Assembly (NCBI RefSeq): GCF_030067815.1
Contig: NZ_CP125968.1
Span: forward strand, 2,100,001-2,164,000
Length of the DNA stretch: 64,000 nucleotides
Origin: Sporosarcina thermotolerans
GTDB lineage: Bacteria > Bacillota > Bacilli > Bacillales_A > Planococcaceae
Direction of reading: 5' to 3'
Position 1 is the stretch's first letter. Each line of letters opens with the position of its first letter. A program made the position numbers and the translations under genes. The notes below the pieces were generated by a model that worked only from the letters and a program-made list of their open reading frames with translations, had not been told where the DNA came from and did not search any database. Below are positions 13,302 to 22,028 of this stretch, in pieces.

Positions 13302-13575
13302 TTGTCTATGCTGAGTGTACATTCTTTATTCCCGATGTCCATTCGTTGAAAGAAAAAGATCCGTATTAAAAAGAATGACGGATCGAGTTAAAAATGAATT
13401 TAATGTTTCCGTTGCGGAAATCGATCACCAAGATCTTTGGCAAAGAACAACGATTGCTCTCGTTTCAGTCGCTTCTTCAAAAGAGGCGGCTGAGGGAGAG
13501 ACAAGAAGAGCCATTCGTTTTTTAGAATCGAATCCAGAATGGGAAATGACAGAACAACTATTTGACTATTATTGA
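13298..13575 (+). CDS. ylxP: YlxP family protein (DUF503; one frame break)
   Basis: Small conserved protein of the DUF503 family, reported in B. subtilis to act in late 30S subunit assembly together with RbfA. ATG 13298 overlaps the infB stop, and GGAGG lies about 12 bp upstream. Read through, it begins [20 protein letters not shown] and ends with [15 protein letters not shown], about 92 residues. One A is missing near 13362-13366 (five A where GAA AAA AGA needs six). It is placed between infB and rbfA as usual. Confidence 0.9.
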
Positions 13576-13597
13576 TGCGGAATCGGGGTGACCATCC

Positions 13598-13945
13598 ATG
13601 TCTATGCGTGCGAATCGTGTCGCTGAACAGATGAAAAAGGAATTAGGCGGAATTATTGGCCAAAAATTGAAAGATCCTCGCATTGGCTTTGTCACGGTAA
13701 CGGACGTCGAAGTGACGGGCGATCTTCAGCAAGCTACGATCTTCATTTCAGTATTGGGAAATGATTCGGAAAAAGAAGCAACCCTTGCAGGTCTGACAAA
13801 AGCAAAAGGATTTATCCGTACCGAAATTGGCCAACGGATTAGACTCCGAAAAACACCGGAGATAGATTTTGCATTTGATGATTCTGTTGAATACGGAAAT
13901 CGTATTGAATCATTGTTACGCCAGGTTAATAAAGGCGAAGAATAA
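13598..13945 (+). CDS. rbfA: Ribosome-binding factor A
   Basis: 30S subunit late-assembly factor with a KH-type fold; intact, 115 residues. Family blocks: [33 protein letters not shown] and the C-terminal [20 protein letters not shown] 13598 has GGGGTGA about 8 bp upstream. It is the last gene before an intrinsic terminator and so ends the rimP-nusA-infB operon. Confidence 0.95.
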   Translation: MSMRANRVAEQMKKELGGIIGQKLKDPRIGFVTVTDVEVTGDLQQATIFISVLGNDSEKEATLAGLTKAKGFIRTEIGQRIRLRKTPEIDFAFDDSVEYGNRIESLLRQVNKGEE

Positions 13946-13955
13946 CAAAACGGAG

Positions 13956-13997
13956 GAAGTCGGTGTCCAAAAGGACTTTCCGGCTTCTTTCTTTTTT
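13956..13997 (+). terminator. Intrinsic terminator after rbfA
   Basis: GAAGTCGG pairs with CCGGCTTC (one U-G pair) around a loop of about 15 nt, followed by TTTCTTTTTT. The truB ribosome-binding site starts directly after it, so truB may be expressed partly by readthrough. Confidence 0.75.
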
Positions 13998-14009
13998 AGG
14001 AGGATATAA

Positions 14010-14921
14010 ATGGATGGGATTCTTCCTTTATGGAAAGAAAAAGGGATGACCTCGCATGATTGCGTGTTTAAGCTTAGAAAAATTTTAGGCATGAAAAGAG
14101 TTGGACATACGGGAACATTAGATCCAAATGTGGAAGGTGTATTGCCGATTTGCCTTGGTCAAGCGACGAAGGTGGCCGAATATGTAACTGACTCCGGGAA
14201 AGAGTATGTTGCTACGGTTTCAATAGGGAGTGCTACTGAAACGGAAGATTCAGATGGGGAAGTCATAAAGCTCGATGATTCACCCAAAAAGATTAAAAGA
14301 GAAGAAATTCTTCAAGCTCTTTCAAAGTTGACCGGAGAAATTATACAGATACCACCCATGTATTCAGCTGTAAAGGTAAATGGGAAAAGACTGTACGAGT
14401 ATGCCCGAAAAGGGGTTGAGGTAGAACGCCCTGAACGGAAAGTAACTATCTATGAAATAGAATTACTTGATGATCGTGATTTATTCGAAGGTGAAGAAAT
14501 CCTTTTTACAATTCGTGTTAATTGCGGAAAAGGTACATATATTAGAACGTTATCCGTTCAAATTGGTGAAATCCTCGGTTACCCAGCACATATGGCAAAG
14601 TTAGTCCGAACCTCTTCCGGTAAGTTTAGGCAGCAGGATTGCTTGACACTTCGAGAGGTTGAGGAATTGAAAGATAGTGGCAATCTTAGTACGTATGTGC
14701 GACCGCTCGAAGATGCACTTGGAGAATTCGTATTTGAGGAACTGGATGATGAATTATATGATAAGATTATGAATGGACAAGTTTTACATAGTCATCCATT
14801 ACTTGAGAATCACGAACAAATCGTTTTCACTAAAAATTCAAAAGCGGTGGCAGTCTATCGTCACCATCCAGAAAAAAAAGGATTAATGAAACCAGAGAAA
14901 ATGTTTCCATTTAACAGGTAG
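14010..14921 (+). CDS. truB: tRNA pseudouridine-55 synthase
   Basis: Makes the T-loop pseudouridine at position 55 of tRNAs. Intact, 303 residues. It starts MDGILPLWKEKGMTSHDCV, the catalytic Asp lies in GHTGTLDPNVEGVLP near residue 38, and KV(N)GKRLYEYAR and the GTYIRTL motif follow. AGGAGG stands 7 bp before the ATG. ribF follows after 10 bp, the standard truB-ribF arrangement. Confidence 0.96.
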   Translation: MDGILPLWKEKGMTSHDCVFKLRKILGMKRVGHTGTLDPNVEGVLPICLGQATKVAEYVTDSGKEYVATVSIGSATETEDSDGEVIKLDDSPKKIKREEILQALSKLTGEIIQIPPMYSAVKVNGKRLYEYARKGVEVERPERKVTIYEIELLDDRDLFEGEEILFTIRVNCGKGTYIRTLSVQIGEILGYPAHMAKLVRTSSGKFRQQDCLTLREVEELKDSGNLSTYVRPLEDALGEFVFEELDDELYDKIMNGQVLHSHPLLENHEQIVFTKNSKAVAVYRHHPEKKGLMKPEKMFPFNR

Positions 14922-14931
14922 GGAGAAAGAC

Positions 14932-15879
14932 ATGGAAATCTATCATTTGCAATATCCACAACATAAGACAATCGATGATATAGGGCCCTTTTCACTAGCA
15001 ATCGGTTTTTTTGATGGGTTGCATAAAGGCCATCAAGCTGTAATTGAAGAGGCAAAGAAAAAAGCAGAACAACTTGGTATCAAATCTGCAGTAATGACGT
15101 TTGATCCACATCCTTCACATCTTTTCGGTGATGGAGAGAATAAAGTTGGCTACATTACCCAATATCCTTTAAAATCTCAATATATTGAAGAAATGGGAAT
15201 CGATGCCTTGTTCATCGTGAAATTCGATCAGCCACTTTCCTCACTTTCACCCGAGCAATTCATAGAAATTTTCATAAAAGGCTTGGGAGTTAAACATGTA
15301 ACAGCTGGATTCGATTTCACGTTCGGTTCCAAAGGTGCCGGTACAATGGCACAAATGGATGCGCTATCGAATGGGGATTACAGCACATCAGTCATTGAGA
15401 AAGTGACAGACTCAGACGAAAAGGTTTCCTCAACATTAATACGTAAACTTCTTTCAGAAGGCGATGTCGAAAAGACAGCTACATTATTGGGAAGATCATT
15501 CCGTACTGTAGGGACAGTTGTCGATGGTGAGAAAAGAGGGAGACTACTTGGATTTCCAACAGCCAACGTCTTGCCTGATGACGAGCTAATAATCCCTTCC
15601 AACGGAGTATACGCAGTTAAATTCTCGCTTGCCGATCAAATCTACGATGGGGTATGCAACGTTGGAGTCAAACCAACCTTCCACGACCCATCTGTCAGTA
15701 AGACAAGCGTCGAAGTGCACCTCCTCGACTTTACTGGAGATCTATACGGAAAAGAAGTCTCAGTAGACTGGATCGCCCGCATCAGAGACGAAAAGAAATT
15801 CGGCTCAGTTGACGAATTAGTTGAGCAAATCAGCATGGATAAGGAAACTGCGAAGGAACTGCTTGGCAGGAACTTATAA
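14932..15879 (+). CDS. ribF: Bifunctional riboflavin kinase / FAD synthetase
   Basis: Converts riboflavin to FMN and FMN to FAD in the cytosol; 315 residues, intact. The N-terminal nucleotidyltransferase domain has LAIGFFDGLHKGHQAVI (HxGH-like site) and the SSTLIRKLLSEG motif. The C-terminal kinase domain has GEKRGRLLGFPTANV and GVCNVGVKPTF. B. subtilis calls it RibC. AGGGAG precedes the ATG. Confidence 0.95.
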   Translation: MEIYHLQYPQHKTIDDIGPFSLAIGFFDGLHKGHQAVIEEAKKKAEQLGIKSAVMTFDPHPSHLFGDGENKVGYITQYPLKSQYIEEMGIDALFIVKFDQPLSSLSPEQFIEIFIKGLGVKHVTAGFDFTFGSKGAGTMAQMDALSNGDYSTSVIEKVTDSDEKVSSTLIRKLLSEGDVEKTATLLGRSFRTVGTVVDGEKRGRLLGFPTANVLPDDELIIPSNGVYAVKFSLADQIYDGVCNVGVKPTFHDPSVSKTSVEVHLLDFTGDLYGKEVSVDWIARIRDEKKFGSVDELVEQISMDKETAKELLGRNL

Positions 15880-15904
15880 TTAGTACCTGGCCAGTACCTG
15901 GCCA

Positions 15905-16040
15905 TTTCCGTTGCTTGAAGTGAAGGGCGGCGACTCCTACGGGAAAAGCGTCAGCAGAAGACCCCGCAACGAAGCGTAGCGAAGTGAGGAGGCTGAGGCG
16001 ACGCCCGTGGAAAGCGTCCGCCCGAAACGTAAAGCAACTG
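15905..16040. repeat. GC-rich dispersed repeat of the Bacillales type
   Basis: This stretch fills the first half of the 312-bp ribF-rpsO spacer. It contains GGGCGGCGACTCCTACGGGA, GAAGACCCCGCAACG and GAAAGCGTCCGCCC and is bounded by the inverted ends TTGCTT and AAGCAA. I recognise this pattern as a common intergenic repeat of Bacillus-group genomes, where it forms a long hairpin. It is clearly richer in GC than its surroundings and is not related in sequence to the other repeat family here. Confidence 0.75.
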
Positions 16041-16057
16041 ATGCATGTATATATTTG

Positions 16058-16086
16058 TTGTATATGATTTTCACATATGTTATGAT
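16058..16086 (+). promoter_or_regulatory. Candidate sigma-A promoter of rpsO
   Basis: TTGTAT (16058-16063), 17 bp, TATGAT (16081-16086). It leaves a 5' leader of about 100 nt before rpsO. The leader (16090-16180) has short helices (TGCCA/TGGCA) where S15 autoregulation would act in other bacteria; I could not identify a known S15 operator. Confidence 0.6.
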
Positions 16087-16191
16087 AAATCAGTGCCACA
16101 GCACAAACCTTTCCTTGGCATTTCGAATCACCAACGAATGCTCGGGATTGGGGATATTTTATTTTACTTTAATCAATAGGAGGTGAAAAGG

Positions 16192-16461
16192 ATGGCTATT
16201 ACACAAGAGCGTAAAAATGAATTGATCAATGAGTTCAAAATTCATGAAAACGATACAGGGTCTGCAGTAGTTCAGATCGCTATCCTTACTGAAGAGATCA
16301 ACAACTTGAACAACCACTTTAAAGTGCATAACAAAGACCACCACTCACGTCGCGGTCTATTTAAAATGGTCGGTACGCGTAAAAGACTTCTAAAGTATTT
16401 GCGTGAAACTGATGTTCAACGTTACCGTGATCTTATTGCTAAACTCGGCCTTCGCCGTTAA
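16192..16461 (+). CDS. rpsO: 30S ribosomal protein S15
   Basis: Primary 16S rRNA-binding protein of the platform, 89 residues, intact. Diagnostic blocks: [49 protein letters not shown] and the C-terminal LIAKLGLRR. The ATG at 16192 is set by the strong AGGAGGTG. It stands alone between its promoter and a strong terminator. Confidence 0.97.
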   Translation: MAITQERKNELINEFKIHENDTGSAVVQIAILTEEINNLNNHFKVHNKDHHSRRGLFKMVGTRKRLLKYLRETDVQRYRDLIAKLGLRR

Positions 16462-16473
16462 TAAGATGTATAC

Positions 16474-16500
16474 GAAAGCGGGCCTTGCCCGCTTTTTTTT
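16474..16500 (+). terminator. Intrinsic terminator after rpsO
   Basis: AAAGCGGG and CCCGCTTT form an 8-bp stem with a short CCTTG-type loop and a run of eight T. It separates rpsO from pnp. Confidence 0.9.
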
Positions 16501-16559
16501 ATGCTTTAGAAATTATGAAATCTTAGTATGAATATACCTGTAAAATAGCGTGTTTCCGG

Positions 16560-16680
16560 CCAGACTCCGGGCGCCAGTCCCTCGAGTCGCTTCAGAAATA
16601 CCAAAAAGGCAAAGGGCGCCTTTCCGGTATTTCTTCCAGCGCTTTTCGGGACTCAGCAGGCGCCCTTCGCTTTTGTTTAC
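16560..16680 (+). repeat. Structured intergenic repeat, locus 2 (single B-type unit)
   Basis: It fills most of the 300-bp rpsO-pnp spacer. Nested perfect helices: GGGCGCC (16569-16575) with GGCGCCC (16659-16665), AGTCCC (16576-16581) with GGGACT (16648-16653), AGAAATACC (16594-16602) with GGTATTTCT (16626-16634), and inner AAAGGC with GCCTTT. The B units at 42966-43327 share the connecting sequence (CTCGAGTCGCTTCAG, TCTTCCAGCGCTT), but there the second and third helices read AGGCCC/GGGCCT and AGACAAGCC/GGCTTGTCT. Both sides have changed together. Confidence 0.85.
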
Positions 16681-16704
16681 ATATATCCGTCTTTTTGATA
16701 CACT
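16676..16704 (+). promoter_or_regulatory. Candidate sigma-A promoter of pnp
   Basis: TTTACA (16676-16681), 17 bp, TACACT (16699-16704), about 58 bp before pnp. The -35 falls in the TTTTGTTTACAT tail of the structured repeat, so the repeat would supply part of the promoter. Confidence 0.4.
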
Positions 16705-16761
16705 ACTAGTTAATACATACTACGTATGATGTCCATGCTTGAATTAGAGAGGAGTACCATA

Positions 16762-18885
16762 ATGACAGAACAGAAAAAAGTTTACACATTTGATTGGGCT
16801 GGGAGGCAACTGACCATTGAAACTGGACAGCTTGCAAAACAGGCAAATGGTGCAGTACTTGTAAGATACGGTGATACAACGGTATTGTCGACAGCTACAA
16901 CATCTAAAACACCGAAAGCGCTTGATTTCTTTCCGTTAACTGTAAACTACGAGGAAAGACTATACGCAGTCGGTAAAATTCCTGGAGGCTTCATCAAACG
17001 TGAAGGACGTCCATCAGAGAAAGCGGTTTTAACTAGCCGACTAATTGACCGCCCAATCCGCCCATTATTCGCAGACGGCTTCCGTAATGATGTACAAGTC
17101 ATTTCGCTCGTCATGTCAGTTGATCAGAATTGCTCATCCGAAATGGCTGCTATGCTTGGCTCATCCCTTGCATTATCCGTTTCTGACATCCCGTTCGAAG
17201 GCCCGATTGCAGGTGTTCAAATCGGACGTATTAATGGTGAATTCATCGTCAACCCGACTCCAGAACAACTAAATGCAAGTGAGTTGGATCTTGTAGTTGC
17301 CGGAACTAAGGATGCCATCAATATGGTTGAAGCCGGTGCCAAAGAAGTTGCAGAAGATGTTATTCTGGAAGCAATTATGTTCGGTCACGAGCAGATTATA
17401 AAGCTGATTGAATTCCAAGAGAAGATTATCGCGGAAGTCGGTAAGGAAAAAATGGAAATCACTTTGTTCGAGCTTGACGAAGCAATACTTGCTGAAGTGA
17501 AAGACAAATGTGAGACTAATCTTATCAATGCAATCCAAACGGAAGAGAAGCATGCCCGTGAAGATGCGATAAATACAGTGAAAAACGAAGTGATGGAACA
17601 TTATAAGAGTGAAGAAGCGAACGATGATACGCTCAAACAAGTAAAAAACATCTTGGATCACCTTGTTAAAAATGAGGTCCGCAGACTCATCACTGATGAA
17701 AAGGTCCGCCCGGATGGCCGTGGTCTGGATGAAATCCGCCCGCTGGCATCTGAAGTCGGTATCTTACAGCGTACACATGGCTCAGGCTTGTTCACACGTG
17801 GACAAACTCAAGCACTTAGCGTATGTACACTTGGCGCACTTGGTGAAGTTCAAATCATTGATGGACTTGGCTTAGAGGAATCAAAACGCTTTATGCACCA
17901 TTACAACTTCCCGAACTTCAGCGTAGGGGAAACGGGTCCTATCCGTGGACCTGGCCGTCGTGAAATCGGTCACGGAGCATTAGGAGAACGTGCTCTTGAA
18001 GCGATTATTCCGGATGAGAAAGAATTCCCTTACACAATCCGTCTCGTAGCAGAAGTACTTGAATCCAATGGGTCTTCATCCCAAGCTTCGATCTGCGCGT
18101 CAACTATGGCGATGATGGATGCAGGTATCCCGATTAAAGCGCCAGTTGCTGGTATTGCAATGGGGCTTGTGAAAAAAGGGGATAACTATTCAATCCTATC
18201 TGACATTCAAGGCATGGAAGACCATTTAGGTGATATGGACTTCAAAGTTGCAGGTACTGAAAAAGGAATTACAGCATTACAAATGGACATTAAAATCGAA
18301 GGATTATCCCGACAAATTTTAGAGGAATCATTGGTTCAAGCGAAGATTGGCCGGATGAAAATCCTTGATCATATGCTTTCAACGATTTCCACATCACGCG
18401 AGGAACTTTCGAGATATGCACCGAAAATCATTATGATTCGCATTAATCCGGATAAAATTCGAGATGTAATTGGACCAGGTGGAAAAGTGATCAATAAGAT
18501 CATTGAAGAAACTAATGTTAAGATTGACACTGAACAAGACGGTACAATCTACATTTCATCCCCTGAATCCGATATGAATGAAAAGGCGAAAACAATGATT
18601 GAAAATATTGTTCGCGAAGCAAAAGTTGGAGAATATTATTTAGGGAAAGTGAAAAGAATTGAGAAATTCGGAGCATTCCTTGAGATATTCCCTGGTAAAG
18701 ATGGTCTTCTTCACATCTCGGAAATCCAAGAAGAACGCACGAAGGCTGTTGAGGATGTATTGAAAATGGGAGATGAACTTCTTGTAAAGGTCATCGAAAT
18801 TGACAACCAAGGCCGCGTAAACCTGTCAAGAAAGATTGTTCTTAAGGAGCAAAAGGAAGCTGCAGAAAAAGAAGGAAAAGAATAA
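16762..18885 (+). CDS. pnp: Polyribonucleotide nucleotidyltransferase (PNPase)
   Basis: Phosphorolytic 3'-5' exoribonuclease of the degradosome. Intact, 707 residues. Two RNase PH domains are linked by a helical domain (about 235-310, rich in E and K). The second core carries [28 protein letters not shown] and [22 protein letters not shown] ([18 protein letters not shown]) and S1 ([20 protein letters not shown]) domains end the protein. ATG 16762 has GAGAGGAG about 8 bp upstream; an earlier in-frame ATG at 16726 lacks such a site. Confidence 0.96.
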   Translation: MTEQKKVYTFDWAGRQLTIETGQLAKQANGAVLVRYGDTTVLSTATTSKTPKALDFFPLTVNYEERLYAVGKIPGGFIKREGRPSEKAVLTSRLIDRPIRPLFADGFRNDVQVISLVMSVDQNCSSEMAAMLGSSLALSVSDIPFEGPIAGVQIGRINGEFIVNPTPEQLNASELDLVVAGTKDAINMVEAGAKEVAEDVILEAIMFGHEQIIKLIEFQEKIIAEVGKEKMEITLFELDEAILAEVKDKCETNLINAIQTEEKHAREDAINTVKNEVMEHYKSEEANDDTLKQVKNILDHLVKNEVRRLITDEKVRPDGRGLDEIRPLASEVGILQRTHGSGLFTRGQTQALSVCTLGALGEVQIIDGLGLEESKRFMHHYNFPNFSVGETGPIRGPGRREIGHGALGERALEAIIPDEKEFPYTIRLVAEVLESNGSSSQASICASTMAMMDAGIPIKAPVAGIAMGLVKKGDNYSILSDIQGMEDHLGDMDFKVAGTEKGITALQMDIKIEGLSRQILEESLVQAKIGRMKILDHMLSTISTSREELSRYAPKIIMIRINPDKIRDVIGPGGKVINKIIEETNVKIDTEQDGTIYISSPESDMNEKAKTMIENIVREAKVGEYYLGKVKRIEKFGAFLEIFPGKDGLLHISEIQEERTKAVEDVLKMGDELLVKVIEIDNQGRVNLSRKIVLKEQKEAAEKEGKE

Positions 18886-18913
18886 TATAAAAAGTGAATT
18901 TAGTCATAAAAAT

Positions 18914-18957
18914 AGAAAGCCCCTCTTTTACGATGACGTAAAGATGGAGGCTTTTTG
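18914..18957 (+). terminator. Intrinsic terminator after pnp
   Basis: AAAGCCCCTCTTTTACG pairs imperfectly with CGTAAAGATGGAGGCTTT around ATGA, then TTTTTG. It ends the pnp transcript. Confidence 0.85.
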
Positions 18958-19008
18958 TTCATTCTTATATAAAATTTAATCGGAGTAGAAAAACGGGGAA
19001 TCATTTTA

Positions 19009-20247
19009 ATGAAAAAAACAATATGTGCGAATGGCGTAAGGATCGTTCATGAAAAGATGCCATACACTCGTTCAGTCGCAATCGGTATATGGGTTAAGGC
19101 TGGTTCTTTGGATGAAAACAAAGCCGAGTGGGGCCTATCTCACTTCATTGAACATATGCTTTTCAAAGGTACTACCAACCGAAGCGCAAAAGCGATTGCG
19201 GAGCAATTTGATCGTATTGGCGGTGATATAAATGCCTATACATCGAAAGAGATGACCTGTTTTTATACAACAGTTCTTGACTATCATGCAGAGAAAGCGA
19301 TGGAAATACTTGTAGATATGTTCTTCCATTCTGTTTTTGATGAAACTGAAATTGAAAAGGAAAAGTCAGTTATTTTGGATGAAATTGCATCTGTAGAAGA
19401 TACACCGGATGACGATGTCGATGAAAGACTTTGGTCTGTCATGTATCCCAATCATCCAATTGGCCGATCCATCGGCGGAGTGAAAGATACATTAGGCAAA
19501 TTCAATCGGAAAATGATAGATGATTATATGTCTCGTCTTTATACTCCCGAAAATATTGTCATTTCAATTGCAGGTAATTATGATGAAAAGTTAGTGGATT
19601 TCATTGAAAGCAAGTTTGGGGCATTTAGCGGGAATGCGAAGGGGATAGATTCGATATCAGACGTGCAACCCATCTTTAAAAGTGGATTGACGACAAAACA
19701 TAAAGAAATTGAACAAGCTCATATATGTATCGGTTATCCTGGTTTGGCCCTGAACGAAAAGAGACTGCATGATTTGATCCTCCTTGATAGTATTGTTGGC
19801 GGCACAATGTCATCGCGTTTATTCCAAGAGATCCGTGAAGAACAAGGACTTGCGTATTCTGTCTTCTCCTATTATTCATCCTATACGATGGCAGGCTCAT
19901 TCGTAATTTATGGCGGAACGAGTCCTGAACAATTGGAGAATATGGTCGTTACTATGGATAGAATCACTGCTCAGATAAAATCTGAAGGTGTGACTGAATT
20001 GGAGTTGTCTAATGCGAAGGAACAATTAAAAGCTACCATTTTGCTTGGCCTCGAAAGTACAGAATCGAGAATGCATCGGAATGGAAAGAATGAATTAGTC
20101 CTTAACGAGCATAAGGGAATAGATGAAGTTCAAAGTATAATTGACAGCGTGAAGATAACTGATGTTAATCAAATAGCGTACGAGACGTTCACCGATAAAC
20201 GGGCCATTTCCATTATCGCACCAAAAAGTGCAGCTTTGCCTTTTTGA
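19009..20247 (+). CDS. mlpA: M16 family zinc peptidase (MlpA/YmxG)
   Basis: Processing-peptidase-like protease, 412 residues, intact. The inverted zinc motif HxxEH is HFIEH at residues 45-49, and the downstream glutamate lies in EKEKSVILDEIASVEDTPDD. The second, non-catalytic M16 domain has EQAHICIGYPGL and SSRLFQEIREEQGLAYSV. In B. subtilis the homologue lies at the same place and is called MlpA (YmxG). ATG 19009 has only a modest GGGGAA upstream. Confidence 0.92.
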   Translation: MKKTICANGVRIVHEKMPYTRSVAIGIWVKAGSLDENKAEWGLSHFIEHMLFKGTTNRSAKAIAEQFDRIGGDINAYTSKEMTCFYTTVLDYHAEKAMEILVDMFFHSVFDETEIEKEKSVILDEIASVEDTPDDDVDERLWSVMYPNHPIGRSIGGVKDTLGKFNRKMIDDYMSRLYTPENIVISIAGNYDEKLVDFIESKFGAFSGNAKGIDSISDVQPIFKSGLTTKHKEIEQAHICIGYPGLALNEKRLHDLILLDSIVGGTMSSRLFQEIREEQGLAYSVFSYYSSYTMAGSFVIYGGTSPEQLENMVVTMDRITAQIKSEGVTELELSNAKEQLKATILLGLESTESRMHRNGKNELVLNEHKGIDEVQSIIDSVKITDVNQIAYETFTDKRAISIIAPKSAALPF

Positions 20248-20287
20248 ATCATATGATGAAGAAGGACTGTAAAAAAGGGGGAAGGAT

Positions 20288-20563
20288 ATGCTGCTCTCAG
20301 AAATGGCACAAAAAGAGCTTATCCAAGTAGAGGAAGGAATCCGTTATGGGTTTCTTGCAGATACGGATTTAATTTTTAATCGGAAAACTGGTGAAATCAT
20401 TGGTTTTGAAGTGAAGAAGAAATTCGGTCGTTTCCCATTTCGAAATCGGGAACAGGAATCATCGGAATTTATTCCATGGAGTGAAATTGTTTTGATAGGT
20501 GAACATCGTATCCTTTTCGGGAAAACACATAGTATGGGGGATTTTGACATTGACGACAATTGA
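20288..20563 (+). CDS. ymxH: YlmC/YmxH family PRC-barrel protein
   Basis: 91-residue protein of the YlmC/YmxH sporulation-associated PRC-barrel family. The sequence LSEMAQKELIQVEEGIRYG begins the barrel; DTDLIFNRKTGEIIGFEV and FIPWSEIVLIGEHRIL follow. Exact function is unknown. GGGGGAAGG precedes ATG 20288. Its 3' end overlaps the likely dpaA start. Confidence 0.88.
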   Translation: MLLSEMAQKELIQVEEGIRYGFLADTDLIFNRKTGEIIGFEVKKKFGRFPFRNREQESSEFIPWSEIVLIGEHRILFGKTHSMGDFDIDDN

Positions 20564-21329
20564 CGGAAAATGGCTGTTCATCGGAACGGATAAGCGATTA
20601 TCGGAATGTTGTAGAATTATGAAGGAATTGGGTGCTGAAACGTATCATCATAATGGAAATGCGTATACAAACGAGTTATCTAATGCGCTTGAGAAGTTCG
20701 CACCTACCCATATAGTTTTTCCGGTTCTTCAAATGGAAGGTACCATTCCAGTGGATAAAATCAATGAGGGAACCATTCTTTATCCTGGAGTGGCTACAGA
20801 AGATTGGCTAAAACATTTCAGTAAAGCGGGAATTACTGTAAAACCTTATCTGAAAGAAGTTGAATACGTTTGGGAGAATGCGAGGTTAACGGCGGAAGGA
20901 TTTTTAATCGAATACTACTCTTCAACCAAACGCCGAATATCGGGTGACCATTTTTATATTGCAGGTTTTGGGAAGGTAGCGAAAATGACAGCCGATGTTC
21001 TCTTTTCACTGGGGGCATCAGTAACAATTTTGGCTCGTTCCCAAGACCAATTAGGTGAAGCCTCTGCTATTGGTTATAATACATTACCATTAACACCGGG
21101 TGATGTGAATTTGCAGGGGAACTTCATTAATACAATCCCAGCTAAATGGTTGCGGGCCAGCGAAAATGCCGAAATCCGCATTTTTGACTTGGCTTCGGCA
21201 CCGGGCTGCCTAAAGGACAATGACCCTGTTGAATACTATACAATACACCTCGGATTACCCGGTAAGCATTTTCCGGTTGATGCGGCAAAAGCACTTGCTG
21301 ATGCACTACTGAGGATGAATAGTAGATGA
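20550..21329 (+). CDS. dpaA: Dipicolinate synthase subunit A
   Basis: NAD(P)-dependent dehydrogenase-like subunit (SpoVFA) that with DpaB makes dipicolinic acid in the mother cell from the lysine-pathway intermediate. The Rossmann motif FYIAGFGKVAKMTADVLFSLG is near residue 135, followed by NTIPAKWL and FDLASAPG. The likely start is TTG 20550 (MTTIDGKWLFIGTD): GGGGG lies 9 bp upstream, and no ATG fits. That gives 259 residues, shorter than the roughly 297 of B. subtilis, with most of the difference in the N-terminal region. It overlaps ymxH by 14 bp. Confidence 0.88.
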   Translation: MTTIDGKWLFIGTDKRLSECCRIMKELGAETYHHNGNAYTNELSNALEKFAPTHIVFPVLQMEGTIPVDKINEGTILYPGVATEDWLKHFSKAGITVKPYLKEVEYVWENARLTAEGFLIEYYSSTKRRISGDHFYIAGFGKVAKMTADVLFSLGASVTILARSQDQLGEASAIGYNTLPLTPGDVNLQGNFINTIPAKWLRASENAEIRIFDLASAPGCLKDNDPVEYYTIHLGLPGKHFPVDAAKALADALLRMNSR

Positions 21330-21342
21330 AAGGGGAAAATAG

Positions 21343-21930
21343 ATGCTACAAGGTAAAAGGATTGGCCTTGGTATAACGGCATCACATTGCACGTATGACC
21401 AAATACTACCTGTGATTAGTGAATTGCAAGAAAATGGGGCGACTGTAGTGCCGGTAATTACCCATTCAGTACTGACGGCAGCGACAAGGTTCGGTACAGG
21501 TGAAGAATGGATAAAAAGGATTGAGGATGCAACTGGAGAGAAAGTTATTTCAACAATTGTAGGTGCTGAGCCATTTGGCCCGACTTCTCCAGTAGATATT
21601 ATGATTATCGCTCCGATGACTGGAAATTCCATGAGTAAATTTGCGAATGCCGCAACGGATTCGCCTGTTTTAATGGCGGCAAAAGCTACTTTACGAAATG
21701 GTAGTCCGGTTTTACTTGGTATCTCAACAAATGATGCATTAGGCTTGAACGGATATAACGTTATGAAACTTCTTAACACGAAAAATGTGTATTTCATCCC
21801 TTTCGGACAGGATGACCCGTACAAAAAACCAAACTCCCTTATCTCCGACTTCACAAAAATGGTACCTGCGGCTGCTGCAGCACTTGAGCATAAGCAACTT
21901 CAACCTCTCTTGATCATTCATGAAAAATAA
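21343..21930 (+). CDS. dpaB: Dipicolinate synthase subunit B
   Basis: Flavoprotein-like subunit (SpoVFB) of dipicolinate synthase, 195 residues, intact. It has the flavoprotein-family opening KRIGLGITASHCTYDQI, then PVDIMIIAPMTGNSMSKFAN and ATDSPVLMAAKATLRNGSPV. AAAGGGG precedes ATG 21343, 13 bp after dpaA. Active during late sporulation in the family; the product chelates calcium in the spore core. Confidence 0.93.
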   Translation: MLQGKRIGLGITASHCTYDQILPVISELQENGATVVPVITHSVLTAATRFGTGEEWIKRIEDATGEKVISTIVGAEPFGPTSPVDIMIIAPMTGNSMSKFANAATDSPVLMAAKATLRNGSPVLLGISTNDALGLNGYNVMKLLNTKNVYFIPFGQDDPYKKPNSLISDFTKMVPAAAAALEHKQLQPLLIIHEK

Positions 21931-21954
21931 TCCAAAGCAGATTATTAATGTATA

Positions 21955-21963
21955 TGATATAAT
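21955..21963 (+). promoter_or_regulatory. Candidate extended -10 promoter of asd
   Basis: TGATATAAT (extended TGn plus TATAAT) lies 65 bp before asd, with no good -35 at 17 bp. It would allow asd-dapA to be transcribed in vegetative cells, separately from the sporulation genes dpaAB. Confidence 0.45.
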
Positions 21964-22028
21964 TTCCCCAATGAACTCTTGTATATTTATTCAAGAGAAT
22001 TACTATTTGTAATGAAAGGGAGACAGAA

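Noticed and set aside
16090..16191. A known riboswitch or S15 operator in the rpsO leader
   Set aside because: Only 4-5 bp helices were found; nothing matched a known architecture well enough to call.
17269..17661. 130-codon antisense open frame within pnp
   Set aside because: It has no ribosome-binding site or recognisable domain and lies wholly opposite a conserved coding region.
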